From the NCBI RefSeq assembly GCF_021395205.1, contig NZ_JAJVCS010000004.1:62001-126000 (forward strand): a DNA stretch of 64,000 nt. Direction: 5' to 3'. Below the pieces are notes generated by a model. That model ran no database searches. It worked only from the letters and a program-made list of their open reading frames with translations, and had not been told where the DNA came from. Position 1 is the stretch's first letter; each line of letters begins with the position of its first letter. Source of the DNA: Polynucleobacter sp. IMCC 30228 (lineage in GTDB: Bacteria > Pseudomonadota > Gammaproteobacteria > Burkholderiales > Burkholderiaceae). A program made the translations under genes and the position numbers. This document shows positions 1 through 9,743 of this stretch, piece after piece.

Positions 1-1
1 T

Positions 2-250
2 AGAAAGCATGCTAAAGCGGAAACTGTTACCCTAACGGTAAGGCAAAATCCGATTTGGTCTTTTGAAGTTATAGATGATGGTATTGGTTTTTTAATTGAT
101 TTAGATAAATTGGATAGTACCCATGTAGGGATGAGTATCATGAGAGAACGGGCCAGTAAAATTAATGCCGAAGTAACTATTTCTTCTTCTCCAAATGGCG
201 GCTCGAGGGTTTTTTTACGTTTACCTAACTTGGCTTCAATGAGTGCTTAA
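2..250 (+). CDS. narX: NarX-type sensor histidine kinase, C-terminal end (partial)
   Basis: Only the last 82 codons of a sensor kinase lie in the window; the 5' part is upstream of base 1. The visible frame holds the end of a HATPase_c domain: an N/G1-type DDGIGF motif at about bases 74-91, then a G2-type HVGMSIMRERA segment, which resembles the GLxIMRERA box of the NarX/NarQ/DegS (HisKA_3) kinases. It stops at 248-250, 15 bases before the response regulator gene. Together the two would form a nitrate/nitrite two-component pair controlling the nar genes downstream. The kinase subfamily is read from the G2 box and the neighbours; the sensory domain cannot be seen. Confidence 0.8.
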   Translation, partial: RKHAKAETVTLTVRQNPIWSFEVIDDGIGFLIDLDKLDSTHVGMSIMRERASKINAEVTISSSPNGGSRVFLRLPNLASMSA

Positions 251-265
251 TTAAATAATAATTAA

Positions 266-928
266 TTGGAAAAAATTAGCATACTTGTAGTTGATGACCA
301 TACTCTTTTTAGAAGGGGGTTAATTTCTTTACTTGCTCAAGCTCCTGATTTCGATGTAATTGGTGAGGCAGGTGATGCAGTTGGAGCTTTGCGAATTTGT
401 GAGGCCTTGCATCCCGATGTGGTTTTGCTTGATAATCACTTGCCTGGTGCTAGCGGCATTCAATCTTTGCCGGATATTTTTCGCGCTGCTCCTGATGTCA
501 CGGTCATTATGCTTACAGTGAGCGAAGATGAGTCTGATTTAATTCAGGCTTTACAAAATGGTGCCCAAGGCTATTTGCTAAAGACGAGCGAAAAAGATGA
601 TTTACTTATTGGAATACGAAAAGCATTTAATGGTGAGTCTGTTATTAGTCAGGAAATGACCCATAAATTAGTTACTGCATTTAAATTTAGTAAAAAAAAT
701 AATTTAGATAAAAATACTAGTGGCGCCTTGGCTGCCAGTCTTTCACCTCGAGAGTTGCAAATCGTTTGTCAAATTGCCAAGGGATCGAGTAATAAAGTAA
801 TTGCTCGTGAACTTGGTATTGCTGATACTACTGTTAAGATTCATGTGCAGCATGTCTTGCGTAAATTAAATCTTTCCTCCCGAGTGCAGGTAGCCGTATT
901 TGCAAACGTCGAGAGGCTCTGCCCTTAG
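266..928 (+). CDS. narL: NarL-family response regulator
   Basis: The protein has 220 residues with a receiver domain (about 1-125; acidic pocket Asp10-Asp11, phospho-acceptor Asp56 in VVLLDNHLPG) and a LuxR-type helix-turn-helix from about residue 159 (LSPRELQIV, recognition region near TTVKIHVQHVLRKL). It is likely the DNA-binding partner of the upstream NarX-like kinase and an activator of the nar operon. The chosen start is TTG at 266; no ATG lies near and no strong ribosome binding site is visible, so the N-terminus rests on alignment of the receiver domain with the family. A bulged hairpin follows the stop. Confidence 0.9.
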   Translation: MEKISILVVDDHTLFRRGLISLLAQAPDFDVIGEAGDAVGALRICEALHPDVVLLDNHLPGASGIQSLPDIFRAAPDVTVIMLTVSEDESDLIQALQNGAQGYLLKTSEKDDLLIGIRKAFNGESVISQEMTHKLVTAFKFSKKNNLDKNTSGALAASLSPRELQIVCQIAKGSSNKVIARELGIADTTVKIHVQHVLRKLNLSSRVQVAVFANVERLCP

Positions 929-938
929 AAGTAGCCCT

Positions 939-973
939 AAAGGACTAGTAAAGATGAAAAGTCTAGTTCCTTT
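939..973 (+). terminator. Bulged hairpin after narL, possible weak terminator
   Basis: The arms AAAGGACTAG (939-948) and CTAGTTCCTTT (963-973) pair over ten bases with one bulged T and a 14-base loop. There is only a short T stretch after the stem, so termination efficiency would be modest. The hairpin separates the regulator genes from the nar promoter region. Confidence 0.35.
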
Positions 974-983
974 GCTATTCTTA

Positions 984-1029
984 AATATCCTTTTGGGGGA
1001 TATTCCTAGAGCAATTTAGTTTTGATAAT
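984..1029 (+). promoter_or_regulatory. Candidate nar operon promoter with activator-site-like dyad
   Basis: A perfect inverted repeat AATATCC (984-990) and GGATATT (998-1004) with a 7-base spacer is centred at 994. A -10-like GATAAT lies at 1024-1029, predicting a transcript start near 1036, which puts the dyad at about -41.5. The same geometry (30 bases from site centre to -10) is seen at the FNR-dependent ccoN promoter in this window. The dyad is not an FNR box and matches the NarL heptamer TACYYMT only loosely. The binding protein is therefore unassigned; NarL is the first candidate. Confidence 0.5.
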
Positions 1030-1052
1030 GACTCATGAAAAGGGAGATTTTC

Positions 1053-2318
1053 ATGAGTGCCATTACTCAAACAAATTCTAAAGCATATTCAGTTCTAATT
1101 ATTAGCACCTTTGCCTTTACGGTGTGCTTCATGGTCTGGATGATGTTTGGCGTAATTGGCATTCCTATTAAGAAAACACTGAATTTAAGCTCTACTCAAT
1201 TTGGCCTTCTTACTGCAATGCCGATCTTAACGGGTTCTTTGGTTCGTGTGCCTTTAGGGATATGGACTGATCGCTATGGGGGAAGAATAGTCATGCTTTC
1301 TTTAATGTTAGCTTGCGTAATTCCAATCTGGCTGATGTCATATGCAACGCAATATTGGCATTTCTTAATGATCGGACTATTTGTCGGTTTGGCAGGTGGA
1401 TCTTTCTCAGTAGGCACTCCCTATGTAGCGAGATGGTTCCCAAATAATCGCCAAGGTTTTGCCATGGGTGTTTTTGGCGCTGGAAATTCTGGCGCGGCAG
1501 TAAATAAATTTCTAGCACCTGCATTGGTAGTTGCTTTTGGTTGGTCAGTTGTGCCACAAGTTTACGCGGCTGTCATGCTTGGTGCCGCCATATTATTTTG
1601 GTTTATTAGTTATAGTGATTCCACGCATCTAGTGAGTACTAATACCTCATTTAAAGAGCAACTCAAGGCATTAAAAGATCCCAAAGTATTGCGCTATTGC
1701 CAGTATTACAGCATTGTTTTTGGCGGCTATGTAGGCCTTAGTTTATGGATGGTTCAGTATTACGTAGGCGAGTTTGGCCTAGAAATACGTACAGCAGCGC
1801 TATTGGCTGCATGTTTTTCATTACCAGGTGGAGTTTTACGCGCAATTGGCGGATGGTTTGCAGATAAGTATGGTGCCCACCAAATAACTTGGTGGGTAAT
1901 GTGGGTTAGTTGGATATGCCTTTTCTTGCTTTCCTATCCTCCAACTGAATTCATCATTCAAACAATTAATGGACCAGAAACCTTTCATATTGGTTTAAAT
2001 ATTTATTTATTTACTGCGCTGATGTTTATTTTAGGAATTGCTTGGGCATTTGGCAAGGCGAGTGTCTTTAAATATATTGGCGACGACTACCCAAATAATA
2101 TTGGCACCATTTCAGGAATTGTTGGCTTAGCAGGGGGGCTAGGGGGTTTTGTATTGCCTATCTTATTTGGAGCATTATTAGATATCACCGGTATTCGGTC
2201 GAGTGCATTTATGTTGATGTATGGAGTGGTATGGGTATCACTCATTTGGATGTATTTCACTGAAGTCCGTCGTTCTGAACTAATGGGTGGTAAGGCCATT
2301 CCATCTGCAATTCAATAA
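1053..2318 (+). CDS. narK: NarK1-type nitrate/nitrite transporter (MFS, NNP family)
   Basis: This is a 421-residue, 12-helix major facilitator of the nitrate/nitrite porter family, probably importing nitrate or exchanging it with nitrite across the inner membrane for NarG. Family signs are the PLGIWTDRYGGR loop after helix 2, the glycine-rich stretch GNSGAAVNKFLAPAL in helix 5, and a second glycine-rich motif GIVGLAGGLGGFVLP near the C-terminus. I take ATG 1053 rather than the in-frame ATG 1035 because GGGAG at 1042-1046 is well spaced for 1053. It is the first gene of a narK1-narK2-narGHJI unit with gaps of only about 10-25 bases. Confidence 0.9.
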   Translation: MSAITQTNSKAYSVLIISTFAFTVCFMVWMMFGVIGIPIKKTLNLSSTQFGLLTAMPILTGSLVRVPLGIWTDRYGGRIVMLSLMLACVIPIWLMSYATQYWHFLMIGLFVGLAGGSFSVGTPYVARWFPNNRQGFAMGVFGAGNSGAAVNKFLAPALVVAFGWSVVPQVYAAVMLGAAILFWFISYSDSTHLVSTNTSFKEQLKALKDPKVLRYCQYYSIVFGGYVGLSLWMVQYYVGEFGLEIRTAALLAACFSLPGGVLRAIGGWFADKYGAHQITWWVMWVSWICLFLLSYPPTEFIIQTINGPETFHIGLNIYLFTALMFILGIAWAFGKASVFKYIGDDYPNNIGTISGIVGLAGGLGGFVLPILFGALLDITGIRSSAFMLMYGVVWVSLIWMYFTEVRRSELMGGKAIPSAIQ

Positions 2319-2340
2319 TTTACTATTAAAGGCGACTTAT

Positions 2341-3723
2341 ATGTCTTCTACTGTCATCACCCGCTGGGATCCTGAAAATAAACAATTTTGGGATGGAATC
2401 GGTAAGGCTATAGCAAAACGAAATTTATTAATTTCAATTCCGGCATTAACCTTAGCATTTTCAGTTTGGATGGTTTGGTCTGTAGTAGTAGTGAATTTAC
2501 CAAACGTAGGCTTTAAATTCTCCACTAATCAATTATTTTGGCTCGCTTCTTTACCTGCGCTTTGTGGTGCAACCCTGCGTATTTTTTATTCTTTTGCAGT
2601 ACCTATTTTTGGCGGTCGTCGTTGGACGGCAATTTCTACGGCTTCATTATTAATTCCAGCAACTGGGATTGGTTTGGCAGTCCAAAATACTGCTACGCCA
2701 TATGAAATATTTATCTTGCTCGCATTGTTGTGTGGATTTGGAGGCGGTAATTTTGCATCATCTATGGCAAACATTAGCTTTTTTTATCCGAAGGCACAAA
2801 AAGGGACGGCCCTAGGATTAAACGCTGGATTAGGTAATTTGGGTGTATCAATTGTGCAATTAGTTGTACCGTTGGTCATTACCACAGGGATATTTGGAGT
2901 ATTTGGTGGCGAACCTCAAACAGTGATTAAGGCAGGCAATACTTCTTTGCTTTGGTTGCAAAATGCGGGATTTATTTGGTTACCTTTTATAGCTGCAGCA
3001 TCTATTGCTGCTTGGTTTGGCATGAATGATTTAGCTGAAGCAAAGGCATCTTTCGCAGATCAGGCAGTAATTTTTAAACGTAAACATAATTGGCTAATGT
3101 GCTGGCTGTATCTAGGCACATTTGGATCTTTTATTGGCTATTCTGCCGGGTTCCCCCTGCTTATTAAAAGTCAATTTCCTGGGGTAAATGCTTTGAGCTA
3201 TGCCTGGTTAGGCCCCTTAGTTGGTGCGCTAGCTAGACCTATTGGCGGATGGTTATCTGACAAGTTAGGGGGAGCCAGAGTCACTTTTTGGAATTTTATT
3301 GCCATGAGTGGGGGTGTATTTGCTGTTTTAAATTATTTACCTAGCCATGGAACAGGTGGAAATTTCTTCGGTTTTTTAATTGCTTTTATGACTTTATTTG
3401 CTACCTCCGGTATTGGTAATGGCTCTACCTTTCGTATGATTCCCGTTATTTTTCTCACTGAACGTCAACGGGAAGCGAGCCAAAAACAGTCAGGACAGGA
3501 TCAGGCAATTCGTGATGCTAATAAGGAGGCTGCAGCTGTGCTGGGATTTAGTTCCGCAGTTGGTGCTTATGGTGGTTTCTTTATACCCAAAAGTTATGGC
3601 TCATCAATCGCCGCAACGGGCGGTCCAGAGGCCGCTTTATATGCATTTATTGTTTTTTATGTTACATGCACTGTGATCACTTGGCGGTATTACAGCCGTA
3701 AAAATGCCCCAATGCCTTGTTAA
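2341..3723 (+). CDS. narK: NarK2-type nitrate/nitrite antiporter (MFS, NNP family)
   Basis: A second nitrate/nitrite porter of 460 residues follows, distinct in sequence from the first. It has the NarK2-like N-terminus with the WDPENKQFW segment, an RIFYSFAVPIFGGRR loop, and a long cytoplasmic loop rich in charged residues (about 390-410) that the first porter lacks. Pairs of NarK1 (proton symport) and NarK2 (nitrate/nitrite antiport) are known from Paracoccus and other denitrifiers, some as one fused polypeptide. Here they are separate, 22 bases apart. ATG 2341 is preceded by AAAGGCGAC; a longer reading from 2287 would overlap the first gene and is not supported. Confidence 0.9.
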   Translation: MSSTVITRWDPENKQFWDGIGKAIAKRNLLISIPALTLAFSVWMVWSVVVVNLPNVGFKFSTNQLFWLASLPALCGATLRIFYSFAVPIFGGRRWTAISTASLLIPATGIGLAVQNTATPYEIFILLALLCGFGGGNFASSMANISFFYPKAQKGTALGLNAGLGNLGVSIVQLVVPLVITTGIFGVFGGEPQTVIKAGNTSLLWLQNAGFIWLPFIAAASIAAWFGMNDLAEAKASFADQAVIFKRKHNWLMCWLYLGTFGSFIGYSAGFPLLIKSQFPGVNALSYAWLGPLVGALARPIGGWLSDKLGGARVTFWNFIAMSGGVFAVLNYLPSHGTGGNFFGFLIAFMTLFATSGIGNGSTFRMIPVIFLTERQREASQKQSGQDQAIRDANKEAAAVLGFSSAVGAYGGFFIPKSYGSSIAATGGPEAALYAFIVFYVTCTVITWRYYSRKNAPMPC

Positions 3724-3743
3724 GAATTCATTAAAGGATAAAT

Positions 3744-6700
3744 ATGAGCCACTTTCTAGATCGCCTGAAATTTTTAACTGCTGATTCTGAGAAATTTTCG
3801 AATGGTCACGGTAAAACAGTTGCAGAAGACCGCACTTGGGAAGATGCCTATCGTTCTCGCTGGCAGCACGATAAGATTGTACGTTCGACCCATGGCACTA
3901 ATTGCACTGGATCTTGTTCGTGGAAGATTTATGTAAAGGGTGGAATAGTTACTTGGGAAACCCAACAGACAGATTACCCAAGAACTCGGCCTGATTTACC
4001 CAATCATGAGCCACGAGGGTGCGCACGGGGGGCTAGTTATAGCTGGTACATGTATAGCGCAAATCGAGTGAAGTATCCAATGATACGAGGACGCTTGCTT
4101 AAACAATGGCGAGAAGCAAAATCAATTGTCAAAAGTCCTGTTGATGCGTGGGCCAATTTAGTAGAAAACCAAGAAAAACGTAAGGAGTGGCAGGCACAAC
4201 GTGGAATGGGTGGATTTGTAAGGGCCTCATGGGATGAAGTAAATGAAATAATAGTGGCAGCAAATATTTACACCATTAAGCAGTATGGCCCAGATCGTAT
4301 TATTGGCTTTTCACCCATCCCTGCAATGTCAATGGTAAGTTACGCCGCAGGCTCGAGATACCTGAGTCTAATTGGCGGTGTTTGTATGAGCTTCTATGAT
4401 TGGTATTGTGATTTACCGCCTGCTAGCCCTCAGGTGTGGGGAGAGCAAACTGATGTTCCTGAGTCAGCCGATTGGTATAACTCAACTTTCATTATCGCTT
4501 GGGGATCAAACGTACCGCAAACGCGCACACCTGACGCACATTTTTTTACCGAAGTTCGATACAAAGGTGCCAAAACTGTAGCCATCACACCAGACTACGC
4601 AGAAGTTTCAAAGTTAGCTGATATTTGGATGCATCCGAAGCAAGGCACCGATGCTGCTATCGCTATGGCAATGGGGCACGTCATTCTTAAAGAGTTTTAT
4701 TTTATTAAACGGACTGCGTATTTTGACGATTACGTGCGTCGTTATACCGATATGCCAATGTTAGTCATGCTAGAAGAAAAGGTCATTGAGGATGGCAGGA
4801 CGATCCTTGTCCCTGGCCGTTATGTTCGTTCGAGTGATTTTGAGGGCAAGTTGGGGCAGACCAATGGCGCTGATTGGAAAACAGTAGCATTTGATATCGG
4901 TGGTAAACCAGTAGTGCCTAATGGATCGATTGGCTTTAGATGGGGTCCCGACGGGCGCAAAGATTTAGGCAAGTGGAATTTAGAATCAAAAGAAGCGCAA
5001 TATGACCGAGAAATCAAATTAAAACTGTCTCTCATGGAAGATCAGTTGTTACATGAGATTGTGCCAGTTGGATTTCCCTATTTTGGTGGAATTGTTACGC
5101 CTCACTTTGATGTTAATAAACAAACCGATGTATTGGTTCGCAATATACCTGCAAAAAAAATTAGCTTAGGTGAAGTAGATAATAAAAAAGAAGTTTATGT
5201 TGCCACAGTCTTTGATTTATTGGCCGGAAATTATGGAATTAATCGAGGCCTAGGCGGCGAATGCGCAAAATCATACGAGGACAATGTGCCCTATACGCCC
5301 GCCTGGCAAGAATTAATTACTGGAGTCAAACAGGAGCAAGTAATTGCCGTTGCTCGCCAGTTTGCTGAAAACGCCGAAAAAACGCAAGGTAAGTCAATGG
5401 TGATTATTGGCGCCGCAATGAATCACTGGTATCACTGCGATATGAATTATCGCGGCATTATAAATATGCTAATGATGTGCGGCTGTATAGGACAAAGCGG
5501 CGGAGGATGGGCACATTATGTAGGTCAAGAAAAGTTGCGCCCGCAAACAGGATGGACTCCTTTGGCTTTTGCTTTAGATTGGATTCGTCCTCCGCGTCAA
5601 CAAAATTCAACCAGTTTTTTTTATGCACATACTGATCAATGGCGTTATGAAAAGCTAGGGATGGAAGAAATTCTTTCACCCTTAGCTAATAAAGCTGACT
5701 ATCAAGGCAGCATGATTGATTACAACGTTCGTGCTGAGAGAATGGGCTGGTTACCCTCAGCGCCACAGTTAAAAACAAATCCATTAGATGTTGCGAGAGA
5801 TGCTCTCGCTGCAGGAATTGATCCCAAAGAATATGTGGTAAAGAATTTGCAGACTGGCTCATTAAAAATGAGCTGTGAGGACCCTGATCATCCCAATAAT
5901 TGGCCGCGAAACATGTTTGTCTGGCGCTCAAACTTACTGGGGTCTTCTGGTAAAGGCCATGAATATTTTCTCAAGCACTTACTGGGTACGTCTCATGGAG
6001 TTCAGGGCAAAGACTTGGGTGTCGATGAGGCTAGACCTTCTGAGGTAGCTTGGCATGAGCAAGCACCCGAAGGAAAATTAGATTTATTGGTTACATTAGA
6101 TTTTCGAATGAGTACAACCTGCTTATATTCTGACATTGTTTTACCTACTGCAACTTGGTATGAAAAGAATGATTTAAACACCAGCGATATGCACCCTTTT
6201 ATTCACCCTTTATCAACCGCAGTAGATCCAGCGTGGGAAGCTCGAAGTGATTGGGATATTTATAAAGGATTTGCTAAGAAATTTTCCGAAGTTTGTGTTG
6301 GTCATTTAGGCGTAGAAAAGGATATTGTATTAACACCATTAATGCACGATACGCCTGCCGAGCTTGCTCAAGCGTTTGATGTGCATGATTGGAAAAAAGG
6401 CGAATGCGAGCTTATTCCTGGTAAAACTGCACCTCAAATTACTCTAGTCGAGCGAGATTATCCTAATACTTATCAGCTGTTCACGGCTTTAGGGCCGCTA
6501 ATGGATAAAGTAGGGAATGGGGGTAAAGGTATTGCATGGGACACCAAAGATGAGGTTGAGCAGCTACGTGATTTAAATGGACGTGTTAAAGATGGAGCCA
6601 TGAAGGGGATGGCTAACATTAATACTGATATAGACGCAGCAGAAGTAGTATTAATGCTAGCCCCAGAAACTAATGGTCATGTAGCTGTAAAGGCCTGGAA

Positions 6701-7517
6701 TGCCTTATCGAAAATAACTGGTCTTGAGCATGCGCATTTAGCCTTACATCGTGAAGATGAAAAAATTCGCTTTAGAGATATTCAAGCGCAACCTAGAAAA
6801 ATTATTAGTTCACCAACATGGTCAGGCCTAGAAAGTGAAAAAGTTTCTTACAACGCTGGATACACCAACGTGCATGAATATATTCCATGGCGAACCTTAA
6901 GTGGCCGGCAACAGTTTTATCAAGATCACAAATGGATGCGGGCATTTGGGGAGGGTTTAGTGTCGTATAGACCCCCAGTTGATTTAAAAACAATTAATGG
7001 CATTAAAGGGATTAAACCTAATGGCAATAAAGAAATTGTCCTGAATTTCATTACGCCACATCAAAAATGGGGAATCCATTCTACTTATAGCGATAACTTG
7101 ATGATGTTGACCTTAAACCGCGGGGGCCCAGTGGTATGGCTCAGTGAAGATGATGCGGGTGATGCAGGAATTGTAGATAACGATTGGGTAGAACTTTATA
7201 ACACTAATGGCGCTATAGCTGCGCGCGCAGTAGTTAGTCAACGCGTTAATCCTGGAATGGTGATGATGTACCACGCCCAAGAAAAAATAATAAATACACC
7301 TGGCTCCGAAATTACGGGTTTGCGTGGTGGTATTCATAACTCGGTAACCCGTATTGTATTAAAGCCAACCCACATGATTGGGGGTTATGCGCAATACAGT
7401 TACGGCTTTAATTATTACGGCACCATAGGCACTAATCGCGATGAATTTGTCACCATTCGAAAAATGCGCAAGATTGATTGGCTAGATAGTGAAAATAGGA
7501 ACGCTATACAAGCGTAA
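3744..7517 (+). CDS. narG: Respiratory nitrate reductase alpha subunit NarG
   Basis: The catalytic subunit of membrane-bound nitrate reductase (1257 residues) reduces nitrate to nitrite at a Mo-bisMGD centre on the cytoplasmic face. The FS0 [4Fe-4S] ligands are all present with the NarG pattern His50, Cys54, Cys58, Cys93, and the molybdenum ligand Asp is at 223 in YDWYCDLPPASP. The length equals that of characterised NarG proteins and no interruption is seen. A good ribosome site (AAAGGA) precedes ATG 3744. It is followed 14 bases later by narH. Confidence 0.98.
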   Translation: MSHFLDRLKFLTADSEKFSNGHGKTVAEDRTWEDAYRSRWQHDKIVRSTHGTNCTGSCSWKIYVKGGIVTWETQQTDYPRTRPDLPNHEPRGCARGASYSWYMYSANRVKYPMIRGRLLKQWREAKSIVKSPVDAWANLVENQEKRKEWQAQRGMGGFVRASWDEVNEIIVAANIYTIKQYGPDRIIGFSPIPAMSMVSYAAGSRYLSLIGGVCMSFYDWYCDLPPASPQVWGEQTDVPESADWYNSTFIIAWGSNVPQTRTPDAHFFTEVRYKGAKTVAITPDYAEVSKLADIWMHPKQGTDAAIAMAMGHVILKEFYFIKRTAYFDDYVRRYTDMPMLVMLEEKVIEDGRTILVPGRYVRSSDFEGKLGQTNGADWKTVAFDIGGKPVVPNGSIGFRWGPDGRKDLGKWNLESKEAQYDREIKLKLSLMEDQLLHEIVPVGFPYFGGIVTPHFDVNKQTDVLVRNIPAKKISLGEVDNKKEVYVATVFDLLAGNYGINRGLGGECAKSYEDNVPYTPAWQELITGVKQEQVIAVARQFAENAEKTQGKSMVIIGAAMNHWYHCDMNYRGIINMLMMCGCIGQSGGGWAHYVGQEKLRPQTGWTPLAFALDWIRPPRQQNSTSFFYAHTDQWRYEKLGMEEILSPLANKADYQGSMIDYNVRAERMGWLPSAPQLKTNPLDVARDALAAGIDPKEYVVKNLQTGSLKMSCEDPDHPNNWPRNMFVWRSNLLGSSGKGHEYFLKHLLGTSHGVQGKDLGVDEARPSEVAWHEQAPEGKLDLLVTLDFRMSTTCLYSDIVLPTATWYEKNDLNTSDMHPFIHPLSTAVDPAWEARSDWDIYKGFAKKFSEVCVGHLGVEKDIVLTPLMHDTPAELAQAFDVHDWKKGECELIPGKTAPQITLVERDYPNTYQLFTALGPLMDKVGNGGKGIAWDTKDEVEQLRDLNGRVKDGAMKGMANINTDIDAAEVVLMLAPETNGHVAVKAWNALSKITGLEHAHLALHREDEKIRFRDIQAQPRKIISSPTWSGLESEKVSYNAGYTNVHEYIPWRTLSGRQQFYQDHKWMRAFGEGLVSYRPPVDLKTINGIKGIKPNGNKEIVLNFITPHQKWGIHSTYSDNLMMLTLNRGGPVVWLSEDDAGDAGIVDNDWVELYNTNGAIAARAVVSQRVNPGMVMMYHAQEKIINTPGSEITGLRGGIHNSVTRIVLKPTHMIGGYAQYSYGFNYYGTIGTNRDEFVTIRKMRKIDWLDSENRNAIQA

Positions 7518-7531
7518 CAAGGAAAATTAAA

Positions 7532-9055
7532 ATGAAAATTCGAGCGCAAATTGGCATGGTATTAAACCTTGATAAATGCATTGGTTGCCATACTTGCTCA
7601 GTAACCTGTAAACAAGTCTGGACTAATCGTCCGGGCATGGAATACGCTTGGTTTAATAACGTAGAAACGAAGCCTGGTATTGGTTATCCTAAAAATTGGG
7701 AAAACCAAGAAAAGTGGAAGGGCGGCTGGACTCGGAAAAGCAATGGCAAGCTTGAGCCCAAGCAAGGCGGTCGATCAAAAATTTGGATGAATTTATTTGG
7801 CAATCCTAATTTACCTGAAATTGATGATTACTACGAACCTTTTACCTTTGATTACGAGCACTTACAAAATGCTCCAGAGTCTAAGGCAACCCCAACTGCG
7901 CGGCCTAAAAGCTTAATTACTGGGAAGCGAATGGAAAAAATTGAGTGGGGACCCAACTGGGAGGAAATTTTAGGTGGTGAATTTTCTAAACGGAGTAAAG
8001 ATACCAACTTTGATCAGATGCAAAAAGATGTCTATGGGCAATTTGAAAATACCTTCATGATGTATATGCCAAGATTATGTGAACATTGCTTGAACCCTGC
8101 CTGTGTAGCCTCATGTCCGTCAGGGTCAATTTATAAGCGCGAAGAAGACGGCATCGTCTTAATTGATCAAGACAAGTGTCGCGGCTGGCGGATGTGTGTT
8201 TCAGCCTGCCCTTATAAAAAGATTTACTATAACTGGAAGAGTAGTAAGGCTGAAAAGTGTATTTTTTGCTACCCACGCATCGAGTCCGGACAGCCTACCG
8301 TATGCTCAGAAACTTGTGTAGGCAGAATTCGATATTTGGGCGTCATGTTATACGATGCTGATCAAATTGAACATGCTGCCAGCGTTGAGAGTGAACAGAA
8401 TTTATATGAAGCCCAATTAAAGATTTTTCTGGATCCACATGATCCAGTAGTGCAAAGGCAAGCTTTACAAGATGGTGTGCCGCAAAATTGGTTAGATGCC
8501 GCTAAGAAAAGTCCAGTCTATAAAATGGCCATGGACTGGAAAATTGCATTGCCGCTGCACCCTGAATACAGAACCCTACCCATGGTTTGGTATGTGCCAC
8601 CACTTTCTCCGATTACTGGCGCAGTTGAGGCCGGATATGTTGGTGTGAATGGCCATATTCCCGATGTTAGGCAATTACGCATTCCAATTCAATATTTGGC
8701 AAATATGTTAACGGCGGGAGACGAGGCTCCAGTAGTTGCTGCATTAGAAAAAATGCTTGCAATGCGAGCTTGGCAACGAGATAAACATGTCAATGGCACT
8801 GAAAATCATGCTGCTTTAAATCAAGCCGGAATTTCTGCTAGTCAAGTTGAAGATATGTATCAAATTATGGCAATTGCAAACTACGAAGATCGATTCGTGA
8901 TTCCAACTACGCATCGTGAATATGCAGAAAACACATTTGAGATGAAAGGAAGTTGCGGGTTTACATTCGGCAACGGCTGTTCAGATGGAGATTCAGAAGC
9001 TAGCCTCTTTGGTGGAACTAAGCGCCGCACGATTCCAATAAACCTAAGTGCTTAA
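7532..9055 (+). CDS. narH: Respiratory nitrate reductase beta subunit NarH
   Basis: This iron-sulfur subunit (507 residues) carries electrons from NarI to NarG. Four ferredoxin-like cysteine groups are visible: CIGCHTCSVTC near residue 16, CEHCLNPACVASCP, CRGWRMCVSACP and CIFCYPRIESGQPTVC. In the third group Trp replaces one Cys, the family's hallmark for the [3Fe-4S] cluster. There is no signal peptide, as expected for the cytoplasmic NarGH unit. The stop lies 10 bases before the narJ start. Confidence 0.98.
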   Translation: MKIRAQIGMVLNLDKCIGCHTCSVTCKQVWTNRPGMEYAWFNNVETKPGIGYPKNWENQEKWKGGWTRKSNGKLEPKQGGRSKIWMNLFGNPNLPEIDDYYEPFTFDYEHLQNAPESKATPTARPKSLITGKRMEKIEWGPNWEEILGGEFSKRSKDTNFDQMQKDVYGQFENTFMMYMPRLCEHCLNPACVASCPSGSIYKREEDGIVLIDQDKCRGWRMCVSACPYKKIYYNWKSSKAEKCIFCYPRIESGQPTVCSETCVGRIRYLGVMLYDADQIEHAASVESEQNLYEAQLKIFLDPHDPVVQRQALQDGVPQNWLDAAKKSPVYKMAMDWKIALPLHPEYRTLPMVWYVPPLSPITGAVEAGYVGVNGHIPDVRQLRIPIQYLANMLTAGDEAPVVAALEKMLAMRAWQRDKHVNGTENHAALNQAGISASQVEDMYQIMAIANYEDRFVIPTTHREYAENTFEMKGSCGFTFGNGCSDGDSEASLFGGTKRRTIPINLSA

Positions 9056-9065
9056 GGGGATACGG

Positions 9066-9743
9066 ATGAAAGATTCATTACCACTACGCGCATTATCTAG
9101 ATTAATTCAATATCCCGATGTCGAACTTCGGGAAAATTTATTAGAAATGAAGCCTATTGTTATGGCCTTGCCAAAAATAAGCAAGTCTGTAGGAATTGGA
9201 TTAAATGAATTAATACAATATTTACACTCTACCGATCTTTATGTTCTGCAGGAGGAATATGTAGAGTATTTTGATCGGGGAAGGGCTACCTCCTTACATT
9301 TATTTGAGCATGTGCATGGCGACTCACGTGAACGTGGTCAAGCGATGGTTGATTTATTACAGACCTATAAAGCGGGTGGTTTGATACTTGCAACCAACGA
9401 ACTACCAGATCAATTATCAATTGTGCTTGAGTTTGCTTCCACTTTAAGACTAGCTCAGTCAAGGCAATTTATCGCAGAAATGGCGCATGTTTTGAACGCA
9501 ATTTATAGTGCATTAGTAGCCCGCCAAAGTAGGTATGCATGGGTTGTCGCTGCTGCAATTGAATATTCTAGAGAGAAAGTAAAAATTCTTGCTCTAAAGC
9601 TTAAAGAAGAATCAATTGACGAGACTTGGGCAGAACCTCCTGCATTTGGGGGATGCACTACTCAAGGTCAAGGTAAGCCAGGCGATGAACAGCCACTTCA
9701 TTTTATTCAGCATGCTAAAGATAAACAAGGAGTTCAAATATGA
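9066..9743 (+). CDS. narJ: Nitrate reductase molybdenum cofactor assembly chaperone NarJ
   Basis: This is a 225-residue all-helical TorD-family chaperone that binds apo-NarG and helps insert the molybdenum cofactor and FS0 cluster before NarGH docks on NarI. Family features include the early ALSRLIQYPD segment and the YVEYFDRGRATSLHLFEHVHGDSRERGQAM region. ATG 9066 is preceded by AAGGGG at 9054-9059; an in-frame GTG at 9048 inside narH is less likely. Its stop overlaps the narI start by four bases (ATGA), indicating translational coupling. Confidence 0.95.
   Translation: MKDSLPLRALSRLIQYPDVELRENLLEMKPIVMALPKISKSVGIGLNELIQYLHSTDLYVLQEEYVEYFDRGRATSLHLFEHVHGDSRERGQAMVDLLQTYKAGGLILATNELPDQLSIVLEFASTLRLAQSRQFIAEMAHVLNAIYSALVARQSRYAWVVAAAIEYSREKVKILALKLKEESIDETWAEPPAFGGCTTQGQGKPGDEQPLHFIQHAKDKQGVQI

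Noticed and set aside
1021..1036. Possible FNR box before narK
   Set aside because: Only one half-site (TTGAT at 1022-1026) is good; the second half ACTCA matches ATCAA poorly and the site would overlap the -10 element.
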